Assembly: GCA_036227345.1 (NCBI GenBank)
Contig: CP109468.1
Location: 8,432,001-8,496,000 of the forward strand
DNA: 64,000 bases
Source: Streptomyces sp. NBC_01463
GTDB taxonomy: Bacteria; Actinomycetota; Actinomycetes; Streptomycetales; Streptomycetaceae
Reading direction: 5' to 3'
In this document: positions 15,479-24,000 of the stretch, piece after piece
How positions within the stretch are numbered: position 1 is the stretch's first letter
Layout of the letters: each line of letters opens with the position of its first letter
Program-made: the position numbers and the translations under genes
Notes under the pieces: model-generated
Databases searched by the model: none
What the model was told of the DNA's origin: nothing
The model's input: the letters and a program-made list of their open reading frames with translations, nothing else

Positions 15479-16756
15479 TCACTCCGTCGTGTGGCGCCGA
15501 CGGGTCACCCAGGCCGCGATCTCGTCGACGACGGCGGTGTCGACATGGCCCGGCCGTGCGTACTCGGCAGGCGTCGGCCGGCCGCGACCGGTCATGAACA
15601 GGTGGTTGGCGTCCGGATGGATCCGGAAGGTCACGTCGGGCCGGTCCGCCAGGGCGTCCCGCCAGCGGTCCAGGTCGTCGGCGACGGTCACCTGATAGTC
15701 CCGGCCGCCCTGCAGGACGAGCATCGGGCAGGTCAGCGAGGCGGCCGTGGAGACGGGATCGTAGGCGCGCAGATCGAGCCAGTAGGCGGCGGAGAACCCG
15801 AGCGGCAGCAGCTCCGCCGGGGTGTCGGGTGTGAGGCCGGGGCCCGCCACCAGCGCCGTCTGCCGGACCAGCGCCGCCACCGTCGCGTCCGCGCTCGGGC
15901 CGGGGGAGAGCGAGGTGAGGTGGCGGGCCACCCGTACGGCCGCCTCGTGCATCGGCTGGGCGTCCGCCGCGAGCAGGACCAGGCCGGCGACCGACGGCTC
16001 GGCGGCGGCGACCCGGGGCGCCGCCTTGCCGCCCATGCTGTGACCGACGAGGTGGACCCGGTCCGCGTCCACCGTCGCCTCCTGCCGGAGCAGCCGGACG
16101 GCGGCCCGTGCGTACGGCACGTACTCGTCGGCCATGGTGAAGTCCGGCGGCAGACGGCCGGGCTGCGTGAAGGTGACCTTGTCGAAACGCAGGACGGCCA
16201 CCTGCCGGGAGGCGAGCCCCCAGGCGAGGTCCTTGAGCGGCTTGTTGGGGCCGCTGCTCTCGTCGCGGTCGAACGCGCCACCGCCGCTGAGCAGCACCAC
16301 GGCGGGCCACGGACCGGGGCCGACGGGCAGGCTCAGGGTGCCGGGCACGGCGAGCTGACCGGTGCCGACCACGACCTCCCGCTCGGTGAACCGGTCCGTC
16401 GCCGCATAGGACGGCGGCTGCCACTTGGTGCCACTGCCCCCGTCGAGCCGCAGGCCCTGCAACAGGCCGTCCTCGCCCACCGACGTGATCACGGTGAGAG
16501 GGCCGTCGGCGCACGTCACCGGGAGGAACACGCGCACCGGGGCGCCATCGCCGGCTGCTGGCGCCGGCTCCCCGATCTCCCTGACCCCGCCCCGGCCTGC
16601 GGTCTCGGCCGCCCAGGCCAGGCGCAGCGCGTCCGCGGAGACCGCGGCGCGCAGCGGGGGCGCGAACAGTTCCACCACCTCGGCGAATCGCTCCGCCCGC
16701 AACAGCGTGGCCAGGCCCCGCACCACGTCGAGCGCCATCACTTCATCCGTTCGCAT
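15479..16756 (-). CDS. DUF3887-alpha/beta hydrolase fusion
   Basis: A 425-residue protein. The first 110 residues (LLRAERFAEVVELFAPPLRAAVSADALRLAW) resemble DUF3887, often fused to esterases. The rest is an alpha/beta hydrolase with the oxyanion segment VVLLSGGGAFDRDESSGPNKP, the nucleophile elbow LVGHSMGGKAA, the acid in LQGGRDYQV and the His in PDANHLFM. The GGGAFDRDESSGPNKPLKDLAWGLA pattern places it with cell-envelope-type esterases, but no signal peptide is seen. Two starts are possible (ATG 16756 or ATG 16738), neither with a strong ribosome site. It is divergent from the HTH gene at 16793, only 36 bp away, which probably regulates it. Confidence 0.85.
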   Translation of the reverse strand: MRTDEVMALDVVRGLATLLRAERFAEVVELFAPPLRAAVSADALRLAWAAETAGRGGVREIGEPAPAAGDGAPVRVFLPVTCADGPLTVITSVGEDGLLQGLRLDGGSGTKWQPPSYAATDRFTEREVVVGTGQLAVPGTLSLPVGPGPWPAVVLLSGGGAFDRDESSGPNKPLKDLAWGLASRQVAVLRFDKVTFTQPGRLPPDFTMADEYVPYARAAVRLLRQEATVDADRVHLVGHSMGGKAAPRVAAAEPSVAGLVLLAADAQPMHEAAVRVARHLTSLSPGPSADATVAALVRQTALVAGPGLTPDTPAELLPLGFSAAYWLDLRAYDPVSTAASLTCPMLVLQGGRDYQVTVADDLDRWRDALADRPDVTFRIHPDANHLFMTGRGRPTPAEYARPGHVDTAVVDEIAAWVTRRRHTTE

Positions 16757-16792
16757 AATTGAGAAAGGTAGCAGTCGTGAGAAGGTTCGTGC

Positions 16793-17332
16793 ATGGATTC
16801 CCTGGAGCTCCTGGCCCACCCCATCCGGCTGCGGATCATTCACGCGATGGGCGGCGGACGACTGCTGACCACCACTCAGCTCTGCACCCGCATTCCCGAG
16901 GCGTCCAAGGCCACCGTCTACCGCCACATCGAACTGCTGGCGTCCGGCGGGGTCCTGGAAGTGGCCGAGGAGCGCCGGGTGCGGGGCGCGGTGGAACGCC
17001 ACTACCGGCTGCGCCGGGACCGGGCCGTGATCGATCCGGGCCGCGTCCTGACCGCCGACGAGCACAGGCAGGCCTTCGCCACCGCGATGACCGCCCTGCT
17101 GGCGGAGTTCCAGGTCTATCTCGACCGCGACGGTGCCGACCCGGTGGCCGACCGGGTCGGCTACCGGCAGCACGCGCTCTGGCTCAGCCCGGCGGAACTC
17201 GACGGACTGATCGCCGACCTGCGTGCGGCCATCGCGCCGAGACTGTCGAACGGGCCGAGCCCCGAGCGCTCGCAGTACCTGCTGAGCCCGATCCACTTCC
17301 CGGTGGAGGGCCCGCGCCAGGAGGGCGAGTGA
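16793..17332 (+). CDS. ArsR-like helix-turn-helix regulator
   Basis: A 179-residue regulator. The N-terminal winged helix reads LLAHPIRLRIIHAMGGGRLLTTTQLCTRIPEASKATVYRHIELLASGGVL with wing EVAEERRVRGAVERHYRL, as in the HTH_20/ArsR-like proteins of actinomycetes. The C-terminal half (FATAMTALLAEFQVYLDRD onward, with WLSPAELDGLIADLRAAI) is the usual helical effector/dimer region. A GAGAAGG site lies seven bases before ATG 16793. The 36-bp gap to the divergent hydrolase must contain both promoters, so binding there would control both. Confidence 0.85.
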   Translation: MDSLELLAHPIRLRIIHAMGGGRLLTTTQLCTRIPEASKATVYRHIELLASGGVLEVAEERRVRGAVERHYRLRRDRAVIDPGRVLTADEHRQAFATAMTALLAEFQVYLDRDGADPVADRVGYRQHALWLSPAELDGLIADLRAAIAPRLSNGPSPERSQYLLSPIHFPVEGPRQEGE

Positions 17333-17536
17333 CCGCTCGGCCGCCGTGGCGGCCGGAGGGCCGGCCGACAGTGCCGGGGATGCTCACCGGACCGCTCGCG
17401 CTGCCTCAACAGGGCCACCGCTCCTCGGGCGCCCAGGGCGCGATCTATTGATGTGCCCCTGATCATTTTGGTGCGATCGGGCCAGGTCACGGCGTTCGGC
17501 CGGGCGGGGGCGGGCCGTCTGAGGTATGCCGGAATC

Positions 17537-18667
17537 ATGAACTTCCGGCGGTTCGCGCAGTCGCTCCACGTCTCAGGGCGCCCGGGGAAGGCCCTCCTGG
17601 TGATGCCCTTCGCTCTCATCGCCGCGGTGACCGCGGTCGACGTCAGCGTGCCGCCGGACGTCCACATGGGCCCGTTCCTGGTGGCGGCGCCCGCGGTCAC
17701 GGCGTCGTTCGCCGGCCCGCGGATGACGGCGCTCGTCGGGGCCGTCGCGGTACTCGCGCAGACCCTGGTCGCCGTCATACGCACCAGCCTCACCGACCTC
17801 AACCACACCTACCAGATCATCGCCCTGTTCCTGATCTCGGTCCTCGTCACCCTCTTCGCCCACGTGCGTGAGCGGAACGCGTCGCGGATGACGCAGCTGC
17901 GGGCAGTGGCCGAGGCCGCGCAGCGCGTGGTGATGCGCCCGCTGCCGGTACGCAGCGGGCCGCTGCGCACCGCCTCGATCTACCTCGCGGCGGCGGCCGA
18001 GGCGCAACTGGGCGGCGACCTCTTCGCCAGGGCCCGCACCGCCTCCGGGACACGGCTGATCATCGGTGACGTGCGGGGCAAGGGACTCGACGCGATCGGT
18101 GAGGCCGCGAGCGTCCTCGGGGCCTTCCGGGCCCTCGCGCACCAGGGTTCCTCGCTGCCCGGCCTGGTGGAGCAGCTGGAGCAGGGCGTCGCCGGGCACC
18201 GGGCGGACATGGCAGCCGGCGACGGGGGAGAGGAGGCCGAGAGCACCGCCGAGGGGTTCGTCACCGCCGCCGTGCTCGACATCCCCGACGCGGGCGACGG
18301 CCTCTCGCTCATCAACTGCGGACACCCTCCTCCGCTCGTGCTGCGCGACGGCCGGATCACCTCCCTGAACGTGCGGGAACCCGCACCGCCCCTGGGGCTC
18401 GCCCACCTGCTGGTCACGCGGTTCACTCCGGAGCCCTTCCGATTCGGCGTCGGCGATCTGCTGCTCCTGTACACGGACGGGGTCATCGAGGCGAGGAACG
18501 CGGCCGGGGACTTCTACCCCCTGCTGGAACGGCTCGCCGCGCGCCGCGGCGACACTCCCGACTCCCTGCTGACGTACCTCTGCGCGGACCTGCTGCGCCA
18601 TGCGGGCGGCAGTCTGGGGGACGACGTCGCCATGGTCGCTCTGGAGCGGCTGCCGGCGGAGGAGTGA
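17537..18667 (+). CDS. membrane-linked PP2C/SpoIIE-type serine phosphatase
   Basis: A 376-residue protein. About residues 15-115 hold three to four hydrophobic membrane segments (GKALLVMPFALIAAVTAV, MGPFLVAAPAVTASF, MTALVGAVAVLAQTLVAVI, YQIIALFLISVLVTLFAHV). A short linker leads to a PP2C/SpoIIE domain: AQLGGDLFARARTASGTRLIIGDVRGKGLDA (metal-binding Asp), FVTAAVLDIP, LSLINCGHPPPLVL, DLLLLYTDGVIEARN and GSLGDDVAMVALER. Such proteins dephosphorylate anti-sigma-factor antagonists; no cognate antagonist or RsbW-type kinase is in the window. ATG 17537 is chosen because the residues upstream in frame look non-coding. Confidence 0.88.
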   Translation: MNFRRFAQSLHVSGRPGKALLVMPFALIAAVTAVDVSVPPDVHMGPFLVAAPAVTASFAGPRMTALVGAVAVLAQTLVAVIRTSLTDLNHTYQIIALFLISVLVTLFAHVRERNASRMTQLRAVAEAAQRVVMRPLPVRSGPLRTASIYLAAAAEAQLGGDLFARARTASGTRLIIGDVRGKGLDAIGEAASVLGAFRALAHQGSSLPGLVEQLEQGVAGHRADMAAGDGGEEAESTAEGFVTAAVLDIPDAGDGLSLINCGHPPPLVLRDGRITSLNVREPAPPLGLAHLLVTRFTPEPFRFGVGDLLLLYTDGVIEARNAAGDFYPLLERLAARRGDTPDSLLTYLCADLLRHAGGSLGDDVAMVALERLPAEE

Positions 18668-18838
18668 GCGGGGCGCGAACACGTCTGACGCTTTCCGGCC
18701 TCACCGTGTCGCCTTATGTCCGATCGGATGATCCATAGGTCCATTTGTGCTTCGTCGCGTATCCGGCACAACCATCCCCAGCCCTCGCGGGTCCCAACAA
18801 GTGGGAGCAATCAGCTCTCAGGGACACAAGGGGGAAAT

Positions 18839-19288
18839 ATGCGAAGTGCGCGCAATATCGCAACTGTCGGAGCGCTGACCACGCTGGTGGCGGGAGCCAC
18901 GGCGGTGTTCGGGACCACCGCCTCCGCCGCACCCAACGTCACTCCGCAGCGGGTGTGCGGCAGTGCCTACAAGACCGTCAACTCGGTGCCCGTCGGCTCG
19001 CTGGGCACCGTCTACCTGACCTACAACCCCTCGAACGGCAAGAACTGCGTCGCGACCATCCGCGCCAACCCGGGCACGGCCAAGGACATGTCGACGTACG
19101 TCTACGTGCCCGACACCGACGAGTGGGCCGGGGACAACGGGAACTACACGTCGTACGCCGGACCGGCCTACGTCTACGGCAAGGGCCACTGCGTGAGCTG
19201 GGGCGGCAACATCGCCAACGTGTACGTCTCGGTGGACAACTCCAACTGCGCGGCACGCAAGGAGCACCGGGTCACCGAGATCCGCTGA
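18839..19288 (+). CDS. SapA-like spore-associated secreted protein
   Basis: A 149-residue exported protein with a signal peptide (MRSARNIATVGALTTLVAGATAVFGTTASA). The mature domain (PQRVCGSAYKTVNSVPVGSLGTVYLTYNPSNGKNCVATI, YAGPAYVYGKGHCVSWGG, NSNCAARKEHR) closely matches my memory of the spore-associated protein A family of Streptomyces, including its four cysteines. SapA is released from mature spores in S. coelicolor; a cell-surface role is likely but the biochemistry is unknown. ATG 18839 follows an AGGGGGAA. A strong hairpin terminator ends the unit at 19331. Confidence 0.75.
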   Translation: MRSARNIATVGALTTLVAGATAVFGTTASAAPNVTPQRVCGSAYKTVNSVPVGSLGTVYLTYNPSNGKNCVATIRANPGTAKDMSTYVYVPDTDEWAGDNGNYTSYAGPAYVYGKGHCVSWGGNIANVYVSVDNSNCAARKEHRVTEIR

Positions 19289-19330
19289 TCCGGCGGCACG
19301 CCGGCCGTCCTGAACCGCACCGCCGCTCTC

Positions 19331-19366
19331 CCGGACCGGCCGTCACACATGCGACGGCCGGTCCGG
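19331..19366 (+). terminator. hairpin terminator after the SapA-like gene
   Basis: CCGGACCGGCCGTC pairs perfectly over 14 bp with GACGGCCGGTCCGG, around an 8-base loop ACACATGC, starting about 42 bp after the stop codon. Confidence 0.8.
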
Positions 19367-19467
19367 TCTGCCGGCAATGCGGTTGCCCGCGCGACGGATC
19401 ACGGGCGATGGTGTCCTGGTGATCATCCCCGCCCGGCCGGGCGGGAGCGAAGGACGGCGGAGCAGCC

Positions 19468-21000
19468 TTGACGATCGTGTTCGACACGGCGAGCGGCCGG
19501 GTGCGCGGACGACGCCCGGACCGGGGCGTCGTCCGCGTGCTCGGGATCCCGTACGCCGAACCGCCGTTCGGGGCCGACCGGTTCAGGGAGCCGCGCCCCC
19601 GGCGGCCCTGGCCGGGCATCCGCGACTGCGTGGACCACGGCCCCGTCCCGCCGCAGTCGGCGGAGCTGCCGGGCGCGCCGCGGTGGTCCCCGGGCGACGA
19701 GGACGTGCTCACCCTCAACGTCTGGACGCCCGAGCGCGAGCAGGGCGTCGCCGAGCGCCCGCTGCCCGTGCTCGTCTGGATCCACGGTGGCGCCTACACC
19801 TTCGGGTCCGGCGCCCAGCCCGACTTCGACGGCGCCGCGCTCGTGCGCGCCGGCCTGGTGGTGGTCACCCTCAACTACCGTCTCGGATTCGAGGGGTTCG
19901 GCCACGTCCCGGCCGACGGCGCGGACGCCTGCCCGCCCAACCGCGGGCTGCTCGACCAGATCGCCGCACTGGAATGGGTACGTGACAACATCGCGGCCTT
20001 CGGGGGAGCGCCGGACAACGTCACCGTGGCCGGGCAGTCCGCCGGGGCGACGTCCGTCGCGTGTCTGATGACCATGGACCGGGCACGGGGGCTGTTCCGG
20101 CGCGCGATCGCCCACAGCGCGGTCGGCCCGGTCTTCGCGCCGGAGCTCGCCGCACACCTCACACGGCAGGTGGCAGCCGCTGCGGGAGCGCCCGCGACCC
20201 GCGCCGGACTGACGGCCCTGTCCGCACAGGCCCTGGTCCAGGCGTCCGACGCGGTCGTCGACGGATACCGGCAGGACCCCTCCGCCGGGCGCCTCTCCTG
20301 GGACCCGGTCGTCTTCGGCCCGGTCGCCGACGGCCGGCTCCTGCGCGCCGAGCCACTGGAACTGATCGCGGCAGGGGCGGCCCCGGACATCGATCTCCTG
20401 GTCTGTCACACGACACAGGAGTACTGGCTGCTCGCCGCCGTCGGCAGTTGTACCGAGGTCACGACCGAGGAGGAACTGGCCCGCTTCACCAAGGACTTCG
20501 GGCTCCCGGACTCCCTGCCGGCCGGGTATCGCCGTCTCGTGCCCGATGCGGGCGTGCGTGACATCCAGCTCGCGCTGTACGGGGACCGGAGCTTCGGCGA
20601 GTACAGCAACCGGCTCGCCGACGCGCAGGTGCGCGCCGGCGGACGCACCTTCCTTTCGCGTTTCGCCCGGCAGCGGGGCGGCTCGGAGCCGGGGGTGTTC
20701 GCCTGGCACTGCGCGGACGTGCCCTTCGCCTTCGGGAATCCGGACGAGGAGAGCGTCCGCTTTCTGATCGGTGGCCCGCCCACGCCCGATGACCGGCGGC
20801 TCTCGGCCCGGATGGTGGCGGCCTGGGCCGGTTTCGCGGCCTCCGGTGACCCCGGGTGGGAGCCGGCCGGCGCCGCCCCGGGCGACGCGATCAGGATCTG
20901 GGGAACGGCGGAGTCCGCTGCGGGACCCGACTTCTGGCAGGACGCCGAGGCGCTGCGCGCCCTGTGGGAGCCGTTCGCCTACCGCCCCGAACTGCCCTGA
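19468..21000 (+). CDS. type-B carboxylesterase/lipase
   Basis: A 510-residue carboxylesterase. It starts with the family N-terminus TASGRVRGRR...VLGIPYAEPPFGADRF, carries EDVLTLNVWTP, the oxyanion segment PVLVWIHGGAYTFGSG, the nucleophile Ser191 in VAGQSAGATSV, a likely acid at Glu318 (TTQEYW) and His414 in FAWHCADVPFAFGN. No signal peptide is seen, so it may act in the cytoplasm on xenobiotic or lipid esters. The start is a TTG at 19468, placed directly at the conserved N-terminus; the next in-frame start would remove conserved residues. Confidence 0.88.
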   Translation: MTIVFDTASGRVRGRRPDRGVVRVLGIPYAEPPFGADRFREPRPRRPWPGIRDCVDHGPVPPQSAELPGAPRWSPGDEDVLTLNVWTPEREQGVAERPLPVLVWIHGGAYTFGSGAQPDFDGAALVRAGLVVVTLNYRLGFEGFGHVPADGADACPPNRGLLDQIAALEWVRDNIAAFGGAPDNVTVAGQSAGATSVACLMTMDRARGLFRRAIAHSAVGPVFAPELAAHLTRQVAAAAGAPATRAGLTALSAQALVQASDAVVDGYRQDPSAGRLSWDPVVFGPVADGRLLRAEPLELIAAGAAPDIDLLVCHTTQEYWLLAAVGSCTEVTTEEELARFTKDFGLPDSLPAGYRRLVPDAGVRDIQLALYGDRSFGEYSNRLADAQVRAGGRTFLSRFARQRGGSEPGVFAWHCADVPFAFGNPDEESVRFLIGGPPTPDDRRLSARMVAAWAGFAASGDPGWEPAGAAPGDAIRIWGTAESAAGPDFWQDAEALRALWEPFAYRPELP

Positions 21001-21042
21001 CGCGCACGCACCGACGTGTGCGGGAACCCGTCCGCGTACGTG

Positions 21043-22074
21043 TCACAAGGGCGGAAGCCGCAAGGGGCCCCGGCCCTGGCGGACCGTGCCGACCGGGCGC
21101 GGCTGCCCCACCGGGTTGCCGCGCACGTCCGTCGTGACGACCACGGCCTTGTCGCCCAGGCACCGCTTGTCCCGGTCCGGCTCCTCGCAGTAGAGGACGT
21201 ACCCGGTGAGCCGGTCGACGGTCCCCGGCTCCAGACTCCACACCCCGCTGAACTCGCTGACCTGCACGCGCGGGTGCGTGGCCAGCAGCTGTGTCCTGAC
21301 GGCCTGCTGCGCGGTGCGGGCGAACCTCTGCTGCGTCGCGAAGGGTCTGACGATCCGCGCCCGCCCCGCGGTGTCGAGCCGGCCGTCCGCCGCCGTATAG
21401 CTCGCGGCGTAGTAGGGGCGTGACTGGAGGGCCGCCAGGAGGCGGGTCTCGCTCAGCCGCATCGCCGTCGGCTGCGACTTATTGCCGGCCGGGCGGTTCC
21501 CGGCGACCGAGGGCGACGCCAGGTTCACCGAGGCGCCCGGCCGGCCGGCGGGCCGGTCCCCGCGTGTGTCCGGCTCCTTCCACTTCCGTACGCACGAGCC
21601 GATGTCCGCCAGGACGCGGGTCACGGTGGCGTTGGTGAGGGAGGCCACGATCCACGGGGCGCCGGACGACGGTTCGACCCCGACCACCTCGTAGCCGCAG
21701 CTCCGGAACGTACGGATCAGCACGCGCAGCCCGGCCGCCTCGGACCGCCCGCGCTCCACCGCGTCGTCGAGAACTCCTTTGCAGGCATGCGTGTTGCACG
21801 TGCCGGCCTCGGCGTCGACCCGCATCCGGACGACCGCGTCGGGGTCGTCGGCCACGGCGAAGGTGATCTCCGAGCCGCCCGACTTCGGGAACAGCGTGCG
21901 GGCGCCGATGACCCGGAGCACGCCCGGGTAGTGCGCCTCGGCGAGCTTCTCGGCGAAGCGCCGGTCCTCCTTGGTGCTCACCACGCCGCAGCCGGCGAGT
22001 GTCAGTGCGACCGCGCACACCAGCGCGCCGGTGACCCCGGCCCTGAACCTGCGTGTTCCCGGAGGCCCGCCCAT
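21043..22074 (-). CDS. lipoprotein of the SCO7460 type
   Basis: A 343-residue predicted lipoprotein. The signal segment FRAGVTGALVCAVALTLAGCGVV ends in a lipobox (LAGC), so it should be anchored to the outer face of the membrane. The rest (RFAEKLAEAHYPGVLRVIGARTLFP, EITFAVADDPDAVVRMRVD, TFRSCGYEVVGV, SGAPWIVASLTNATVTRVLADIGSCV, VDRLTGYVLYCEEPDRDKRCLGD) resembles the SCO7460 family of streptomycetes as I recall it; function is unknown. Paired cysteines in the C-terminal half suggest disulfides. ATG 22074 has a GAGGAG upstream; the ATG at 22134 is less likely. Confidence 0.75.
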   Translation of the reverse strand: MGGPPGTRRFRAGVTGALVCAVALTLAGCGVVSTKEDRRFAEKLAEAHYPGVLRVIGARTLFPKSGGSEITFAVADDPDAVVRMRVDAEAGTCNTHACKGVLDDAVERGRSEAAGLRVLIRTFRSCGYEVVGVEPSSGAPWIVASLTNATVTRVLADIGSCVRKWKEPDTRGDRPAGRPGASVNLASPSVAGNRPAGNKSQPTAMRLSETRLLAALQSRPYYAASYTAADGRLDTAGRARIVRPFATQQRFARTAQQAVRTQLLATHPRVQVSEFSGVWSLEPGTVDRLTGYVLYCEEPDRDKRCLGDKAVVVTTDVRGNPVGQPRPVGTVRQGRGPLRLPPL

Positions 22075-22274
22075 GTCCGCTCTCCTCGCCCGTGTGCCGT
22101 GCCCGTAAGTCCGGCGCGGCCCCGCTTCGTTCACCTGATGTGAAGGTAGGACCGGGGCTGGCCTGCCGGATGAGTACGCCTACTCAATGTGCGGGCCCCG
22201 GCGTCCCCGGGTGTCATCGGTACGCGGCCCGTTCCGGCCGCGTCATTGGCATGGACCTGCAAACGACTCTGGGC

Positions 22275-22312
22275 TACAGTCCGGATCGGCACACTCTGAG
22301 AGCGCTCTCAGA
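22275..22312 (+). promoter_or_regulatory. 18-bp perfect palindrome (LacI-type operator) after a -10 box
   Basis: TCTGAGAGCGCTCTCAGA at 22295-22312 is perfectly symmetrical and has the central GCGC core typical of LacI-family operators of streptomycetes. It lies 67 bp before the protease start and 14 bp after a TACAGT (22275-22280) that could be the -10 box, so binding would block early elongation. No LacI-family gene is in the window. Confidence 0.65.
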
Positions 22313-22378
22313 CGAGACGCCTCCCGGACGCCTGCTGTTCCTCCCCCACCACGCCGGAACAACAGAAGGGCCAATACC

Positions 22379-23548
22379 GTGAGACGCACCACGGCTTTAC
22401 GAACCGCTCTGTCCGCCGTGCTCCTCGTCGGAGCCTGGGCGGGCGCGGGGTTCCCCTCCGCCTCCGCCTCTCCCTCCGCCGCGGACGCCCCCACCGCCGT
22501 CGGGACCGACACCCGACAGGCCTCCACCGGTCTCATCGCCGCCATGCAGCAGGACCTCGGCCTGACGGAGAGTCAGGCCCGGGCGCGGCTCACCGCGGAG
22601 AAGACCGCGACCGCGATACAGCCCGAGGCGCGACGCGCCGCCGGAGCCTCCTACGGCGGCTCCTGGTTCGACGCGTCGACGGGCGGCCTGACCGTCGCCG
22701 TCACCAGCCGGAAGCAGGCGGCCGCCGTGCGGGCGACGGGTGCCGCCGTCCGCCTGGTGACCCACACCGAACGCAGCCTCGACGCCGTCAAGGCGAAGCT
22801 CGACCGGCTCCACGCACCCGCCGGCGTCAGCAGCTGGCACGTCGACCCCGAGGCGAACAAGGTCGTCGTCGACGTCGTCGCCTCCGCGCAGTCTGACAAC
22901 GATGTCCGCACCTTCCTGGCGCAGGCCAGGAACGCCGGCCCCGTCACCGTCGAGCAGACCGCCGAGGCGCCGCGGACCTTCTCCGCCGGGACGGTGGGCG
23001 GCGACCCCTACTACACGGGGAACGTCCGGTGCTCCATCGGCTTCTCCGTGTACGGCGGCTTCGTCACCGCCGGACACTGCGGGCAGGCCGGCGCCTCCGT
23101 CAGCGGATGGGACGGCTCGGGCATAGGCAACTTCCAGGGATCCTCCTTCCCCGGTGACGACTACGCCTGGGTCAGCGTGGGCAACGGCTGGTGGACCGTC
23201 CCCGTGGTCCTGGGCTGGGGCACCGTCTCCGACCAGCTGGTCCGCGGCTCCGCCGTGGCCCCGGTCGGCGCCTCGATCTGCCGCTCCGGCTCCACCTCGC
23301 ACTGGCACTGCGGAAACGTGCTCGCCACCAACGAGACGGTGAACTACAGCCAGGGCGCGGTGCACGAGATGACCAAGACCAGTGTCTGCGCCGAACCCGG
23401 CGACTCGGGCGGATCCTTCATCAGCGGCGACCAGGCGCAGGGCGTCACCTCGGGCGGGTGGGGCAACTGCAGCTCCGGCGGTGAGACCTGGCACCAGCCG
23501 ATCAACGAGATCCTGAACCGGTACGGGCTGACACTGCACACGGCCTGA
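22379..23548 (+). CDS. secreted streptogrisin-type S1 serine protease
   Basis: A 389-residue preproprotease. A signal peptide (RTTALRTALSAVLLVGAWAGAGFPSASAS) is followed by an alpha-lytic-protease-type pro-region (QQDLGLTESQARARLTAEK; VDPEANKVVVDVVA) that normally guides folding, and then the chymotrypsin-like mature enzyme. The triad is His233 (TAGHC), Asp261 (GDDYAWV) and Ser343 (EPGDSGGSF), with paired cysteines as in streptogrisins. The GTG at 22379 has an AGAAGGG eight bases upstream; in-frame codons further upstream lie in the promoter. An 18-bp palindrome upstream suggests repression by a LacI-type regulator. A large hairpin ends the unit. Confidence 0.92.
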   Translation: MRRTTALRTALSAVLLVGAWAGAGFPSASASPSAADAPTAVGTDTRQASTGLIAAMQQDLGLTESQARARLTAEKTATAIQPEARRAAGASYGGSWFDASTGGLTVAVTSRKQAAAVRATGAAVRLVTHTERSLDAVKAKLDRLHAPAGVSSWHVDPEANKVVVDVVASAQSDNDVRTFLAQARNAGPVTVEQTAEAPRTFSAGTVGGDPYYTGNVRCSIGFSVYGGFVTAGHCGQAGASVSGWDGSGIGNFQGSSFPGDDYAWVSVGNGWWTVPVVLGWGTVSDQLVRGSAVAPVGASICRSGSTSHWHCGNVLATNETVNYSQGAVHEMTKTSVCAEPGDSGGSFISGDQAQGVTSGGWGNCSSGGETWHQPINEILNRYGLTLHTA

Positions 23549-23564
23549 CGCCGGCCGACCGGTC

Positions 23565-23615
23565 CCGGGGGCCTGTCGCACGGGAGCACACCGCTCCCGC
23601 GTGGCAGGCCCCCGG
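23565..23615 (+). terminator. long hairpin terminator after the protease gene
   Basis: CCGGGGGCCTG at 23565 pairs with CAGGCCCCCGG ending at 23615; an inner stem CGGGAGC/GCTCCCG closes on a 5-base loop. The whole 51-nt stretch folds as one hairpin with a few wobble pairs. Confidence 0.8.
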
Positions 23616-23694
23616 TGCGCTGCCCGGACCCCGCCCCTCCGGGCCGCGACCACGACCGGGATCCGGCACGGCCCGCGGGACGTACACTCCACTC

Positions 23695-23799
23695 ATGGGT
23701 CACACAGATGCGGTGAGGGAGTGCCTGCGACAGGTGCCTCACCTGCTGGGCCCCGCCGCTCCCCAGGCGCGCTGCCGCGCCCTGCACGGTCACGGCTGA
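23695..23799 (+). CDS. possible leaderless 34-codon ORF in the leader of the MurE-like gene
   Basis: A 34-residue frame beginning MGHTDAVRECLRQVPHLL and ending RALHGHG. Its ATG sits six bases after a TACACT -10-like box with no ribosome site, as in leaderless Streptomyces transcripts, but no good -35 is seen. About 200 nt of GC-rich sequence separates it from the MurE-like gene. It could be a regulatory upstream peptide or chance. Nothing else is seen in the 23616-24000 gap. Confidence 0.3.
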   Translation: MGHTDAVRECLRQVPHLLGPAAPQARCRALHGHG

Positions 23800-24000
23800 C
23801 CAGGAACCCACCGCAGCCGGCCGCGCCACGACGATCTTCCCGTCCCGGCCGCGCTCCACCGCTCCGCCATCGGAGCCGCACCACCTCCTTCGCTGCGCCG
23901 AGCGCAGCACCCCACACCATGCGCAGCTCCCGCGGCGCGCCGTCGGCAACCCCACGACGGCGGCCGACGGGCCGAGCCGCATTTTCGAGAGGACCCCTGC

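Noticed and set aside
15479..17296. Hydrolase extended to 605 residues
   Set aside because: The additional N-terminal part is antisense to the HTH regulator at 16793 and has no family resemblance.
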